A stretch of DNA of 64,000 nucleotides from Pseudomonas sp. R84 (GTDB taxonomy: Bacteria; Pseudomonadota; Gammaproteobacteria; Pseudomonadales; Pseudomonadaceae). Where the stretch lies: NCBI RefSeq assembly GCF_009834515.1, contig NZ_CP019426.1, positions 4,577,501-4,641,500 of the forward strand, in the 5' to 3' direction. The notes under the pieces were generated by a model, which worked only from the letters and a program-made list of their open reading frames with translations, searched no databases and had not been told where the DNA came from. Numbering within the stretch: the stretch's first letter is position 1; each line of letters starts with the position of its first letter. Shown here piece by piece: positions 24,563 to 33,023 of this stretch. The translations under genes and the position numbers were made by a program.

Positions 24563-27508
24563 ATGCCCAGCCCACTGCGCCCGGAGCAACGCCGGTTTCC
24601 GCTGCACGTGCACATCAGCGTCATGTTCACCTTCCTCTTGCTGCTTACCGGGGTCGTGCTGGGACTGTTCAATTACCGCCAGACCACCCAGATCATCCTG
24701 TCGAGCAGCGAGAAGCTGTTCGAGCGGATCGAACAGGACATTCGGCTGGACATGTCCGCCACCTATCAGCCGATCCGCCACCTGCTGAGTTTGCTGGCCG
24801 AAAACCCCGCCACTCAGGCCGCTCGCCTCGAACAACGCTTGCCCTTGCTCCGACCGTTCAGCCAGTCGCTCGTCGACAACCCGAATCTGGCCTCGCTGTA
24901 CCTGGGTTATGCCAATGGCGATTTTTTCATGGTGCGGCCGTTGCGCAGCGCCGCTTTGAAGACGCTGCTCAAGGCCCCGGATGCGGCGGCGTACCAGGTC
25001 TGGAGTATCGAGCACGACCCGCAGGGCGCGGCGCACTCGCAGTCACTGTTCTTCGATCAGGCACTGACGCCGATCAGCCGTCAGGACAACTCCGATGACC
25101 GCTACGATCCGCGTAGCCGCGCGTGGTTCAACGATGCTCGCCAGCAAAACGAACAAATCACCACCGAACCCTACGTGTTTTTTTCCACGCACAACGTCGG
25201 CACGACCTTGGCCCGGCGCAGCGGCGAGAACGCCGTGATCGGCGCGGACCTGACGCTGGTCGCCCTGTCGGCTGCGCTGAGCAAACATGTCGTCACAGCC
25301 TCCACCGAGATTGCCCTGTTCGATGCCGACGGCAACGCCGTGGCCTATCCCGACAGCGAGCGCCTGATCATCGACGGCAGCACGGCCTCACTGGCCAAAG
25401 CGGCGGATCTGAGTCCGGGCTTGCATGCGCTGTTGTCCGGTGCAGCCACGGGTAATCGCCTGGAAGCCGATGGTCGCCAGTGGATCGTCGCCCGCAGCAG
25501 TATTCAGGAGGGCGGCCCGAAAGGATTGCAGTTGGCGCTGCTGGTGCCGGAAGATGAATTATTGATTGATGCCTACCGTTTACGCTGGCAAGGCGCGCTG
25601 ATCACCCTCGCGACCCTGCTGTTGTGCCTGCCGCTGGGTTGGGTGATTTCGCGGATACTGGTCAAGCCGCTGCATGCGCTGGTCAAGGAAGCGGACGCGA
25701 TCCGCAGTTTCGATTTCAATTTTCCGCTGGCACGTCGCTCGCCAGTGCTTGAAGTCGACCAGTTGAGCGTGTCGATGGCGCGGATGAAGGACACCCTGGC
25801 GAGCTTCTTCCGGATCACCGACACCCTCGGCGCCGAAACCCGCTTCGCCCCGCTGCTGCAACGGGTGCTGTTCGAAACGGTGCAGATCGCCCAGGCGCAG
25901 GCAGGGCTGATCTATCTGCGGGAAAGTGACAGCAGCCGCATGGAGCCTTACGGACTGGTGATCGATGGTACGTCTCAGGCCTTGGAAGCGTTCGACATTC
26001 AGGGCCACGACCTGCAACAGAACAAAGGGCCGGCATGGTTTGAACAATTGGTCGGCGCCAACAACGTGGTCAGCAACTTCGGCGTCGATCAAGCCGGGGA
26101 TCTGCAGAAGGTTCTGTTGGCGATGCAATCGCCACGCATCCATCTCATCGGCATCCGCCTGCACAATCGCCACGACGAAACCATCGGTCTGCTGATTCTG
26201 CTGGTGAACGACAGTGGCACGGCAGCCGATCTGGAGAAACTGCGCCCTGATCGCATCGCGTTCCTCCAGGCTGTCTCCGGCGCGGCGGCGGTGAGCATCG
26301 AGAGCCAGCGTCTGCAAGCTCGTCAGAAGCAACTGCTCGACGCCTTTATTCAATTACTCGCCGGCGCCATCGACGCCAAGAGTCCGTATACCGGCGGGCA
26401 TTGTCAGCGGGTGCCGGAGCTGACACTGATGCTTGCCCAGGCCGCGGCGGCCAGCCAGGCCCCGGCGTTCAGTGCCTACCAACCGAGCGAGGATGAATGG
26501 GAAGCCCTGCACATTGCCGCGTGGCTGCACGACTGCGGCAAGGTCACGACGCCGGAATACGTGGTCGACAAGGCCACTAAACTGGAAACCATCAATGACC
26601 GTATTCATGAAATCCGCACCCGTTTCGAAGTGCTCAAACGTGACGCCTGGATCAGCTACTGGCAGGCACGGGCCTTGGGCGGCGACGAGGGCGCACTGGC
26701 CGAGCTGCGCGACGCCACGCTGACGGCGCTGGACGATGATTTTGCGTTTGTCGCCCGCTGCAATCTGGGCAGTGAAGCGATGGCCGAAGCAGATCTGCAG
26801 CGCCTTGATCATCTGGCCGGGCGCACCTGGATGCGCACCCTGGATGACCGGCTGGGTGTGTCATGGGAGGAGAATCGGCGTCAGTCGCGCACGCCGGCAC
26901 CGAGCTTGCCGGTCAGTGAAACGCTTTTGGCGGACAAGCCCGAGCACCTGCTCGAGCGCGACCCGAACGAGTTGATTCCCGAAGACAACCCGTGGGGCTT
27001 CAAGCTGGATGTGCCGCGCTACAAATACAATCGCGGCGAGCTGTACAACCTGAGTATCAGCCGCGGCACCCTGACCCGTGAAGAGCGCTATGTGATCAAT
27101 CATCACATGGTGCAGACGATCATGATGCTCAGCCATCTGCCCTTCCCCGGCCACCTCGACAGCATTGCCGAGATCGCCGGCGGTCATCATGAAAAAATGG
27201 ACGGCACCGGTTACCCGAAACGCCTGAAGCGTGAAGACATGAGCCTGCCGGCGCGGATGATGGCGATTGCCGATATCTTCGAAGCGCTGACCGCGGCCGA
27301 CCGCCCGTACAAGAAAGCCAAAACCTTGGGTGAGGCGTTGGCGATCATGGCGACCATGTGCCGCGAGGAGCACATTGATGCACAGCTGTTTGGTTTGTTC
27401 ATCAACGAAGGCGTGTACATGCAGTACGCCGTACGCTTTCTCGATCCCGGGCAGATCGACAGCGTCGATCCGGCCAGCCTGTTGCACAAGGCTGGCCTCA
27501 CCGCATGA
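24563..27508 (+). CDS. Membrane dCache-HAMP-GAF protein with HD-GYP domain containing a large insertion
   Basis: A 981-residue sensor: N-terminal membrane helix (VMFTFLLLLTGVVLGLF), periplasmic double-Cache region (about 40-325), second helix near 340-360, HAMP (about 360-415), GAF (about 425-580) and an HD-GYP phosphodiesterase domain from about 590. The HD pair is at residues 656-657 (LHDCGK) and the GYP motif at 883-885 (HHEKMDGTGYP), some 227 residues apart, against about 60 in ordinary HD-GYP proteins. The extra 160 or so residues lie after the first HD helices. It should break down c-di-GMP. It follows the Roc-like kinase by 47 bases with its own GGAGAG site. Confidence 0.88.
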   Translation: MPSPLRPEQRRFPLHVHISVMFTFLLLLTGVVLGLFNYRQTTQIILSSSEKLFERIEQDIRLDMSATYQPIRHLLSLLAENPATQAARLEQRLPLLRPFSQSLVDNPNLASLYLGYANGDFFMVRPLRSAALKTLLKAPDAAAYQVWSIEHDPQGAAHSQSLFFDQALTPISRQDNSDDRYDPRSRAWFNDARQQNEQITTEPYVFFSTHNVGTTLARRSGENAVIGADLTLVALSAALSKHVVTASTEIALFDADGNAVAYPDSERLIIDGSTASLAKAADLSPGLHALLSGAATGNRLEADGRQWIVARSSIQEGGPKGLQLALLVPEDELLIDAYRLRWQGALITLATLLLCLPLGWVISRILVKPLHALVKEADAIRSFDFNFPLARRSPVLEVDQLSVSMARMKDTLASFFRITDTLGAETRFAPLLQRVLFETVQIAQAQAGLIYLRESDSSRMEPYGLVIDGTSQALEAFDIQGHDLQQNKGPAWFEQLVGANNVVSNFGVDQAGDLQKVLLAMQSPRIHLIGIRLHNRHDETIGLLILLVNDSGTAADLEKLRPDRIAFLQAVSGAAAVSIESQRLQARQKQLLDAFIQLLAGAIDAKSPYTGGHCQRVPELTLMLAQAAAASQAPAFSAYQPSEDEWEALHIAAWLHDCGKVTTPEYVVDKATKLETINDRIHEIRTRFEVLKRDAWISYWQARALGGDEGALAELRDATLTALDDDFAFVARCNLGSEAMAEADLQRLDHLAGRTWMRTLDDRLGVSWEENRRQSRTPAPSLPVSETLLADKPEHLLERDPNELIPEDNPWGFKLDVPRYKYNRGELYNLSISRGTLTREERYVINHHMVQTIMMLSHLPFPGHLDSIAEIAGGHHEKMDGTGYPKRLKREDMSLPARMMAIADIFEALTAADRPYKKAKTLGEALAIMATMCREEHIDAQLFGLFINEGVYMQYAVRFLDPGQIDSVDPASLLHKAGLTA

Positions 27509-27991
27509 TCAGCAGTCGGTCAGGCGCAGGAAAATCGCTGCCAGTTGCTCGATACCGGCTTGATCCTGCGCGGTAAAACGCGCCAGTTTCGGGCTGTCGA
27601 GGTCGAGAACACCGATCAGGCGACCCTCCTTGACCAACGGCACGACCAGCTCACTGTTCGAAGCGCTGTCGCAGGCGATATGCCCCGGGAAGGCGTGCAC
27701 ATCTTCAACGCGCTGGGTTTGCCGAGTAGCCGCCGCCGCGCCACACACGCCACGGCCGAACGGAATGCGCACGCAGGCGATCTGCCCCTGGAACGGGCCA
27801 AGCACCAGTTCCTCATTGCGATTGAGGTAAAAACCCGCCCAGTTCAGGTCATCGAGCTGGTTGAACAGAAACGCCGAAAACTGCGCGGCGTTAGCGATGA
27901 AGTCGCGCTCGTCCGCCAGCAGCGATTCCAATTGTGCGGTCAACATGCCATAGCCTTCGAGGCCCTGGCCGCTTTGTTGCAAATCAATCAT
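27509..27991 (-). CDS. msrC: Free methionine-(R)-sulfoxide reductase (GAF domain)
   Basis: A 160-residue GAF-fold enzyme with the family signatures LNWAGFYL, GPFQGQIACVRIPFGRGVCG and HIACDSASNSELVVP, including the three cysteines used for catalysis and thiol recycling. It reduces free Met-R-sulfoxide. The start ATG 27991 overlaps the stop of the upstream ATPase gene (ATGA), so the two are coupled. It is the first of several thiol-repair genes in this region. Confidence 0.92.
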   Translation of the reverse strand: MIDLQQSGQGLEGYGMLTAQLESLLADERDFIANAAQFSAFLFNQLDDLNWAGFYLNRNEELVLGPFQGQIACVRIPFGRGVCGAAAATRQTQRVEDVHAFPGHIACDSASNSELVVPLVKEGRLIGVLDLDSPKLARFTAQDQAGIEQLAAIFLRLTDC

Positions 27992-28878
27992 GCCTTGTGC
28001 TCCAACAATTTCAGTCCCACCCAGTAACGGGCGAATTGGTACGCGCAACGTCCGTTGCGATTACCGCGGCCGGTGGCCCAACGCACGGCAAGGATGTCCA
28101 GTTCTTCGTCGCGCTGCCAGCTCAGGCCGGCCTTGGCGGCCAATTGGCCAATCCAGTGTTCAACGACATTGAGGAAGTGTTCTTGGGTAAACGGATAGAA
28201 CGACAGCCACAGACCGAAACGGTCCGACAGCGCGATCTTGTCTTCAACGGCTTCGCTGGGGTGCAGTTCGCCGTCGACGCGTTTCCAGTTTTCGTTGTCG
28301 CTTTCCTTCTCCGGCACCAGGTGACGACGATTGGAAGTGGCGTACAGCAAAACGTTGTCCGGGGCCTGCTCAAGCGAGCCGTCGAGCACGCTTTTGAGCA
28401 CGCGATAATCGCCTTCACCGGATTCGAACGACAAGTCATCGCAAAACAGCACGAAACGCTGCGGCAGTTTGCCGATCTGCTCGACCACCCGCGGCAGATC
28501 CGCCAGATGGTCACGCTCGATCTCGATCAGGCGCAGGCCTGCGCCGGCGTGTTCCGCCAGCAACGCGCGCACCAGCGACGACTTGCCGGTACCACGCGAG
28601 CCCCAGAGCAATGCATGGTTGGCCGGCATGCCATCGAGAAATTGCTGGGTGTTGCGCCCCAGTTGTTCGAGCTGACGGTCAACACCGATCAGGTCGGACA
28701 GGCGCATGTCGAGGCTGACTTCCAGCGGCAACAAGTAACCGCTGCGCCCGTCGCGCTGCCAGCGTGCAGCCAGACAAGTGTTCCAGTCGATCACCGGCCG
28801 TGGTGCCGGCAACAGCGGTTCGATCCGCGCCAGAACCGACTCGGCACGTTCAAGAAAAGCATTCAATCGGGAATCCAC
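27988..28878 (-). CDS. DUF815-type AAA+ ATP-binding protein
   Basis: A 296-residue P-loop ATPase with Walker A GSRGTGKSS near residue 95 and Walker B VLFCDDLSF near 145, then a sensor-like YATSNRRHL. This matches the DUF815 family, whose role is unknown. The start is taken at GTG 28878 behind GAGGAGA; the open frame upstream has no such site and an unlike composition. It is coupled to msrC by a 4-base overlap. Confidence 0.88.
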   Translation of the reverse strand: MDSRLNAFLERAESVLARIEPLLPAPRPVIDWNTCLAARWQRDGRSGYLLPLEVSLDMRLSDLIGVDRQLEQLGRNTQQFLDGMPANHALLWGSRGTGKSSLVRALLAEHAGAGLRLIEIERDHLADLPRVVEQIGKLPQRFVLFCDDLSFESGEGDYRVLKSVLDGSLEQAPDNVLLYATSNRRHLVPEKESDNENWKRVDGELHPSEAVEDKIALSDRFGLWLSFYPFTQEHFLNVVEHWIGQLAAKAGLSWQRDEELDILAVRWATGRGNRNGRCAYQFARYWVGLKLLEHKA

Positions 28879-29045
28879 GTCTTCTCCTCGGGCACGTTCA
28901 CAGTGATGATGGCGATTGCTGCGACGACACACAGATAAAATTCAGCCTACCAAGCCTTGTTACAAGGCGATTCGGGAACCTCGGTATCCATACATGATCG
29001 ACTATGCTTGAGCAGCGAAGGGAAACGGAAGTGGTTCAACACCCC

Positions 29046-31367
29046 ATGGATATCAAATTCACCCACCGGCTGTCTTACAAGCAAGCCAGGCTTACTGTGC
29101 TGGTCGGGTTCATTCTGGGCACGCTGCTCAGCCTGCTGCAAATCGGCATCGATTATGCCAGCGAAGACGCCTCCATCAACCGTGAAATCCTGTCTTTGCT
29201 GGAAATCAGCCATAACCCGGCCTCACGGATTGCCTACAACATCGACGCCGAACTGGCGCAGGAACTGACCCTGGGCCTGTTGCGCTCACCGGCGATCATT
29301 TCGGCGCAACTGATCGACAACAACAATACGGTGCTGGCCAGCGTCAAACGCCCGGAACTGCAAAGCGGCTATCGCGTGATCAGCGACTTCCTGTTTGGCG
29401 CCAAGCGGCAGTTCGAGGATCGTCTGTATCTGGATCATCTGCCCAATGAATCGCTGGGAGTGTTGAGCCTTGAAGTCGACACCTATGCCTTTGGCAGCCG
29501 TTTCCTGCGCCGGGCCGAGGTCACCCTGCTCAATGGGTTCGCCCGCAGCCTGATTCTCACCGGCCTCCTGTTGGCGCTCTTCTACGTGATGCTGACCAAA
29601 CCGTTGGTGCGGGTGATCCGCGAACTCAGCGGGCGCGACCCGCGCAGCGCCGAGCCGACCACACTGGAGTGCCCTTCCGGCCATGGTAACGATGAAATCG
29701 GCGTGCTGGTCAAAGTCGCCAATCAGCAATTCGAGAACATTGCCACCGAGATCCAGCAGCGGCGCAACGCCGAAAACCGCCTGACCGACTACCTCGGGCA
29801 ACTGGAAAACATCGTCTCGGCGCGCACCGCCGAACTCAAGGCAATCAACGCGCGGCTCAGCCAGTCCAATCAGGAACTCGAAGTCGCCCGCAGCACCGCT
29901 CTGGAAATGGCCGAGGCGCGCTCGGCGTTCCTCGCCAACATGAGCCATGAGATCCGCACGCCGCTCAACGGCCTGCTGGGGATGATCGCGCTGTCGCTCG
30001 ACGGTCCGTTGAATGCCGAACAGCAGCAACAACTGTCGATCGCTCACGATTCGGGCAAGGTGCTGGTCGAGTTGCTCAACGATATTCTCGACCTGTCGAA
30101 ATTCGATGCCGGGCAACTGGAGCTCGAGCACATCCCGTTCGACCTCGGTTCATTGATCGAAGACACCGCCAACCTGCTGTCGCAGAATGCCGCGCCGAGC
30201 GTCGAGCTGACCTGCCTGATCGACCCGCACTTCCCGGCACTGGTACTGGGCGATCCGACCCGCGTCCGGCAGATCGTCAGCAATCTGCTGTCCAACGCAC
30301 TGAAATTCACCCGCTTCGGCCGGGTAGATGTGCGCTTGTCGACCTACCAGGATGGCGTGCGCATCGAAGTCTGCGATACGGGCATCGGTATCGCCCAGGA
30401 CGCGCAGTTGAAAATCTTCCAGCCGTTCACTCAAGCGGGCGCCGGCATCACTCGACAGTACGGCGGCACCGGACTGGGACTGGCGCTGACCTACAACCTC
30501 TGCGAAGCGATGCAGGGACGCCTGACCATCAGTTCCGAGACCGGGTTTGGCAGTCAGTTCTGCGCCGAGCTACCTTTGCCCTGCCATACCCGCGCGCTGG
30601 CACCTGCGCCGCTGCACGGGAAAATCCTCGCCATCACCGCCGCCAGCAGTGGCTTGGCGGAACTGCTGCAAAGCCTGCTGCCGGTGTGGGGACTGACATA
30701 CGAGCAGCGCACCATCGATGACTCACTGCTGGGCCTGACGCCAGACGTGGTGATCACCGATTGTCCGGAGTGTCTGTTCGGCTTGCGCCCAACGCTCGTT
30801 GCGCCAATTTTGCTGGTGACCGCCTACGGAAGCTTTCTGCCGAGCGAAGAAGCGGCCGCGCTCGCCCCTCTGCAACAACAGGCACGGCCGTTGGCGCGCA
30901 ACGCGCTCTATCAGAACCTGCGACGGACACTGCAACCGGAAATCGTCGCCATCAATGATGCGCAACTTGAAACATCCCCGACCCTAAGGCGCGGGCGGGT
31001 GCTGCTGGTCGAGGACAATCCGGTCAATCAACTGGTAGCCAAAGGCATGCTCGGCAAACTGGGCTGTGAGGTCATCGTCGCCGCCCATGGTGCCGAAGCG
31101 CTGGATCAGTTGGAGTATCACGAATTCGATCTGGTACTGATGGACTGCAACATGCCGGTGATGGACGGCTACGAAGCCAGCCGGCAGATTCGTCAGAGTG
31201 GGCGCTGGCCGAGCCTGCCCATCGTCGCTCTGACCGCCAACGCCATGTCCGAGGAACGCGAACGCTGCCGTGCGGCCGGCATGAGCGACTATCTGGCCAA
31301 GCCGTTCCGCCGTGAAGAACTCGCGGCATTGCTTGATCAGTGGATCCCGACTACGACAGCACTTTGA
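29046..31367 (+). CDS. sagS: Hybrid sensor histidine kinase SagS
   Basis: About 773 residues: membrane helix near residues 15-35, a periplasmic sensory domain (about 40-165), second helix near 170-190, HAMP, coiled coil, HisKA with SHEIRTPLNGL (His301), HATPase with GGTGLGLAL, a degenerate receiver-like segment (about 520-630) and a C-terminal receiver with LVLMDCNMPVMDGYE. In P. aeruginosa SagS controls the switch to biofilm and passes phosphate to HptB; the neighbours ospR, gpx and msrB match that locus. Upstream in-frame starts at 29004 (ATG) and 29031 (GTG) are possible. The end overlaps ospR by 17 bases. Confidence 0.85.
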   Translation: MDIKFTHRLSYKQARLTVLVGFILGTLLSLLQIGIDYASEDASINREILSLLEISHNPASRIAYNIDAELAQELTLGLLRSPAIISAQLIDNNNTVLASVKRPELQSGYRVISDFLFGAKRQFEDRLYLDHLPNESLGVLSLEVDTYAFGSRFLRRAEVTLLNGFARSLILTGLLLALFYVMLTKPLVRVIRELSGRDPRSAEPTTLECPSGHGNDEIGVLVKVANQQFENIATEIQQRRNAENRLTDYLGQLENIVSARTAELKAINARLSQSNQELEVARSTALEMAEARSAFLANMSHEIRTPLNGLLGMIALSLDGPLNAEQQQQLSIAHDSGKVLVELLNDILDLSKFDAGQLELEHIPFDLGSLIEDTANLLSQNAAPSVELTCLIDPHFPALVLGDPTRVRQIVSNLLSNALKFTRFGRVDVRLSTYQDGVRIEVCDTGIGIAQDAQLKIFQPFTQAGAGITRQYGGTGLGLALTYNLCEAMQGRLTISSETGFGSQFCAELPLPCHTRALAPAPLHGKILAITAASSGLAELLQSLLPVWGLTYEQRTIDDSLLGLTPDVVITDCPECLFGLRPTLVAPILLVTAYGSFLPSEEAAALAPLQQQARPLARNALYQNLRRTLQPEIVAINDAQLETSPTLRRGRVLLVEDNPVNQLVAKGMLGKLGCEVIVAAHGAEALDQLEYHEFDLVLMDCNMPVMDGYEASRQIRQSGRWPSLPIVALTANAMSEERERCRAAGMSDYLAKPFRREELAALLDQWIPTTTAL

Positions 31368-31812
31368 TCTGCCCCAGCAAGTGATCGAGACCGTTGCGCA
31401 GGTCATTGAGGCGGTCCAGATCCACCCCGCTGTCACACAGCAGTCGGGCCTTGAGCGGTCCGACCTGCTCGCGCAAGGCTTGGCCAGCCGGTGTCAGGCT
31501 CAGGTGCACTTCCCGTTCGTCACGCGTCGAACGCTGGCGCTGCAACCACTGCAATTGCTCCAGACGCTTGAGCAACGGCGTCAGCGTGCCCGAGTCCAGC
31601 GCCAGCCGTTCGCCCAAGGCCTTGACGGTCGGTTGCTCCGGCGCGGCGTCCTGCCATTCCCACAGCACCAGCATCGCCAGGTACTGCGGGTAGGTCAGAC
31701 CGAGCTGATCCAGCATCGGCTTGTAGGCACGAATCACCGCCCGGGAGGCGGCGTACAGCTTGAAGCACAACTGGTTGTCGAGCTTCAACGAATCGACCGG
31801 CAGGCTGTTCAT
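31351..31812 (-). CDS. ospR: MarR-family peroxide-sensing repressor OspR
   Basis: A 153-residue winged-helix regulator of the OhrR/OspR group. The N-terminal sensing cysteine is Cys16 in LDNQLCFKLYAASRA and the recognition region is SGTLTPLLKRLEQ; a second cysteine is in LLCDSG. Oxidation of the first Cys releases it from DNA. It starts in an ATGA overlap with gpx, so gpx-ospR is an operon, probably controlled by the palindrome at 32341-32364. Confidence 0.88.
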   Translation of the reverse strand: MNSLPVDSLKLDNQLCFKLYAASRAVIRAYKPMLDQLGLTYPQYLAMLVLWEWQDAAPEQPTVKALGERLALDSGTLTPLLKRLEQLQWLQRQRSTRDEREVHLSLTPAGQALREQVGPLKARLLCDSGVDLDRLNDLRNGLDHLLGQIKVLS

Positions 31813-32294
31813 TTGAGCAGAGCTTCGATCTCGCGGCTCAGGTCCTGCGGCTTGGTCGCCGGGGCGAAGCGCTTGACCAATTGGCCGTCCTTGCCGATGA
31901 GGAATTTGGTGAAGTTCCACTTGATGCCTTGAGAACCGAGTACACCCGGTGCACGTTTCTTCAACTGTACGAACAGTGGGTGAGCGCCGGCGCCGTTGAC
32001 TTCGACTTTCTTGAACAGCGGGAAGCTGACACCGAAATTCAGCTCGCAGAATTCGCTGATCGCCCCTTCGTTGCCCGGCTCCTGTTTGCCAAACTGATTG
32101 CACGGAAAGCCCAAGACCACCAAGCCCTGATCCTTGTAGGTCTGCCACAGTTCCTCAAGGCCTTTGTATTGCGGGGTGAAACCGCACTTGCTCGCGGTGT
32201 TGACCACCAGAACCGCTTTGCCAGCGAAATCGGCCAGGGTCTTTTGCTCGCCTTTGATCGTGGTGCAGGGGATGTTCAGCAGGTTGTCGCTCAT
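31809..32294 (-). CDS. gpx: Glutathione/thioredoxin peroxidase (BtuE/Gpx type)
   Basis: A 161-residue non-seleno glutathione-peroxidase family protein. The peroxidatic cysteine sits in NTASKCGFTPQY near residue 36, with the partner motifs GFPCNQFGKQEPG (Gln) and KWNFTKFLI (Trp). Such enzymes reduce peroxides with thioredoxin or glutathione. The start at 32294 is supported by family length. First gene of gpx-ospR. Confidence 0.92.
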   Translation of the reverse strand: MSDNLLNIPCTTIKGEQKTLADFAGKAVLVVNTASKCGFTPQYKGLEELWQTYKDQGLVVLGFPCNQFGKQEPGNEGAISEFCELNFGVSFPLFKKVEVNGAGAHPLFVQLKKRAPGVLGSQGIKWNFTKFLIGKDGQLVKRFAPATKPQDLSREIEALLK

Positions 32295-32328
32295 GGGACG
32301 GGCTCCGCAGAAAAGTCGGGAAAGGCCA

Positions 32329-32364
32329 AACATAGCGAGCAATTAAATTGCGTGCAATTTAATT
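32329..32364 (-). promoter_or_regulatory. gpx-ospR promoter with OhrR/OspR-type operator
   Basis: Two perfect inverted 11-bp arms, AATTAAATTGC (32341-32351) and GCAATTTAATT (32354-32364), separated by two bases, closely resemble the known OhrR operator arms AATTAAATTGT/ACAATTTAATT. On the minus strand a promoter TTGCAC (32352-32357), 17 bases, TATGTT (32329-32334) overlaps it. Bound repressor would cover the -35 and spacer. Confidence 0.8.
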
Positions 32365-32374
32365 ATCGAATAAC

Positions 32375-32398
32375 AAGGCGACCCTAAGGTCGCCCTTG
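32375..32398 (-). terminator. Terminator after msrB
   Basis: A 7-bp stem GGCGACC/GGTCGCC with loop CTAA is followed on the minus strand by TTGTTATT. It lies just after the msrB stop codon, before the gpx promoter. Confidence 0.65.
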
Positions 32399-32403
32399 AT
32401 CGC

Positions 32404-32799
32404 TTATGCCCGCGGTTCGAGGTTCAGGCAAACCGAATTGATGCAATAACGCAGGCCTGTCGGCGGCGGGCCGTCGGGGAAGACGTGGCCCAGATGCGCA
32501 TCGCAGCGGGCGCACTTCACTTCCGTGCGGATCATGCCGTGAGTGGTATCACGGATTTCGGTCATCGCGCTTTCGCCAATAGGCGCGTAGAAGCTCGGCC
32601 AGCCGCAGCCGGAATCGAATTTGGTATTGGAATCGAACAGCGGCTCATTGCAGCAGACACAGTGATAAACGCCGTCGGTTTTGGTCGCGTTGTATTTGCC
32701 GGAGAACGGTCGCTCGGTGGCACTGAGGCGGCAAACCTCGTACTGCTGCGGATCGAGCATGGCTTTCCATTCTTCCAGGGTTTTTTCCAACTTTTCCAT
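32404..32799 (-). CDS. msrB: Peptide methionine-(R)-sulfoxide reductase MsrB
   Basis: A 131-residue SelR-fold enzyme that reduces Met-R-sulfoxide in proteins. It has two zinc-binding CxxC pairs (CVCC near residue 46 and CARC near 96), the GCGWPSFY motif and the catalytic cysteine in [12 protein letters not shown] codons at 32802 and 32799 are both behind GAGG; the inner one is used here. Confidence 0.94.
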   Translation of the reverse strand: MEKLEKTLEEWKAMLDPQQYEVCRLSATERPFSGKYNATKTDGVYHCVCCNEPLFDSNTKFDSGCGWPSFYAPIGESAMTEIRDTTHGMIRTEVKCARCDAHLGHVFPDGPPPTGLRYCINSVCLNLEPRA

Positions 32800-33023
32800 C
32801 ATCACACCTCAGCGGCTGAAAAAGCCCGATCTGTACCTTTTCCACGGATCGGGCGGCACGTATGATTGCGCCTCGTCACGCACCAGTCTGGCAGCCAGAC
32901 CGGGCGCATTCAAACGGATTATGGGAGCCACGGCTCAAGACGTCCGCCTGTGTGAAAACACAGGAATCCCAGCACGGTTGTCCATTCGCCGCCTGGATCG
33001 TTCATTTTCGGGATCACATCGCC

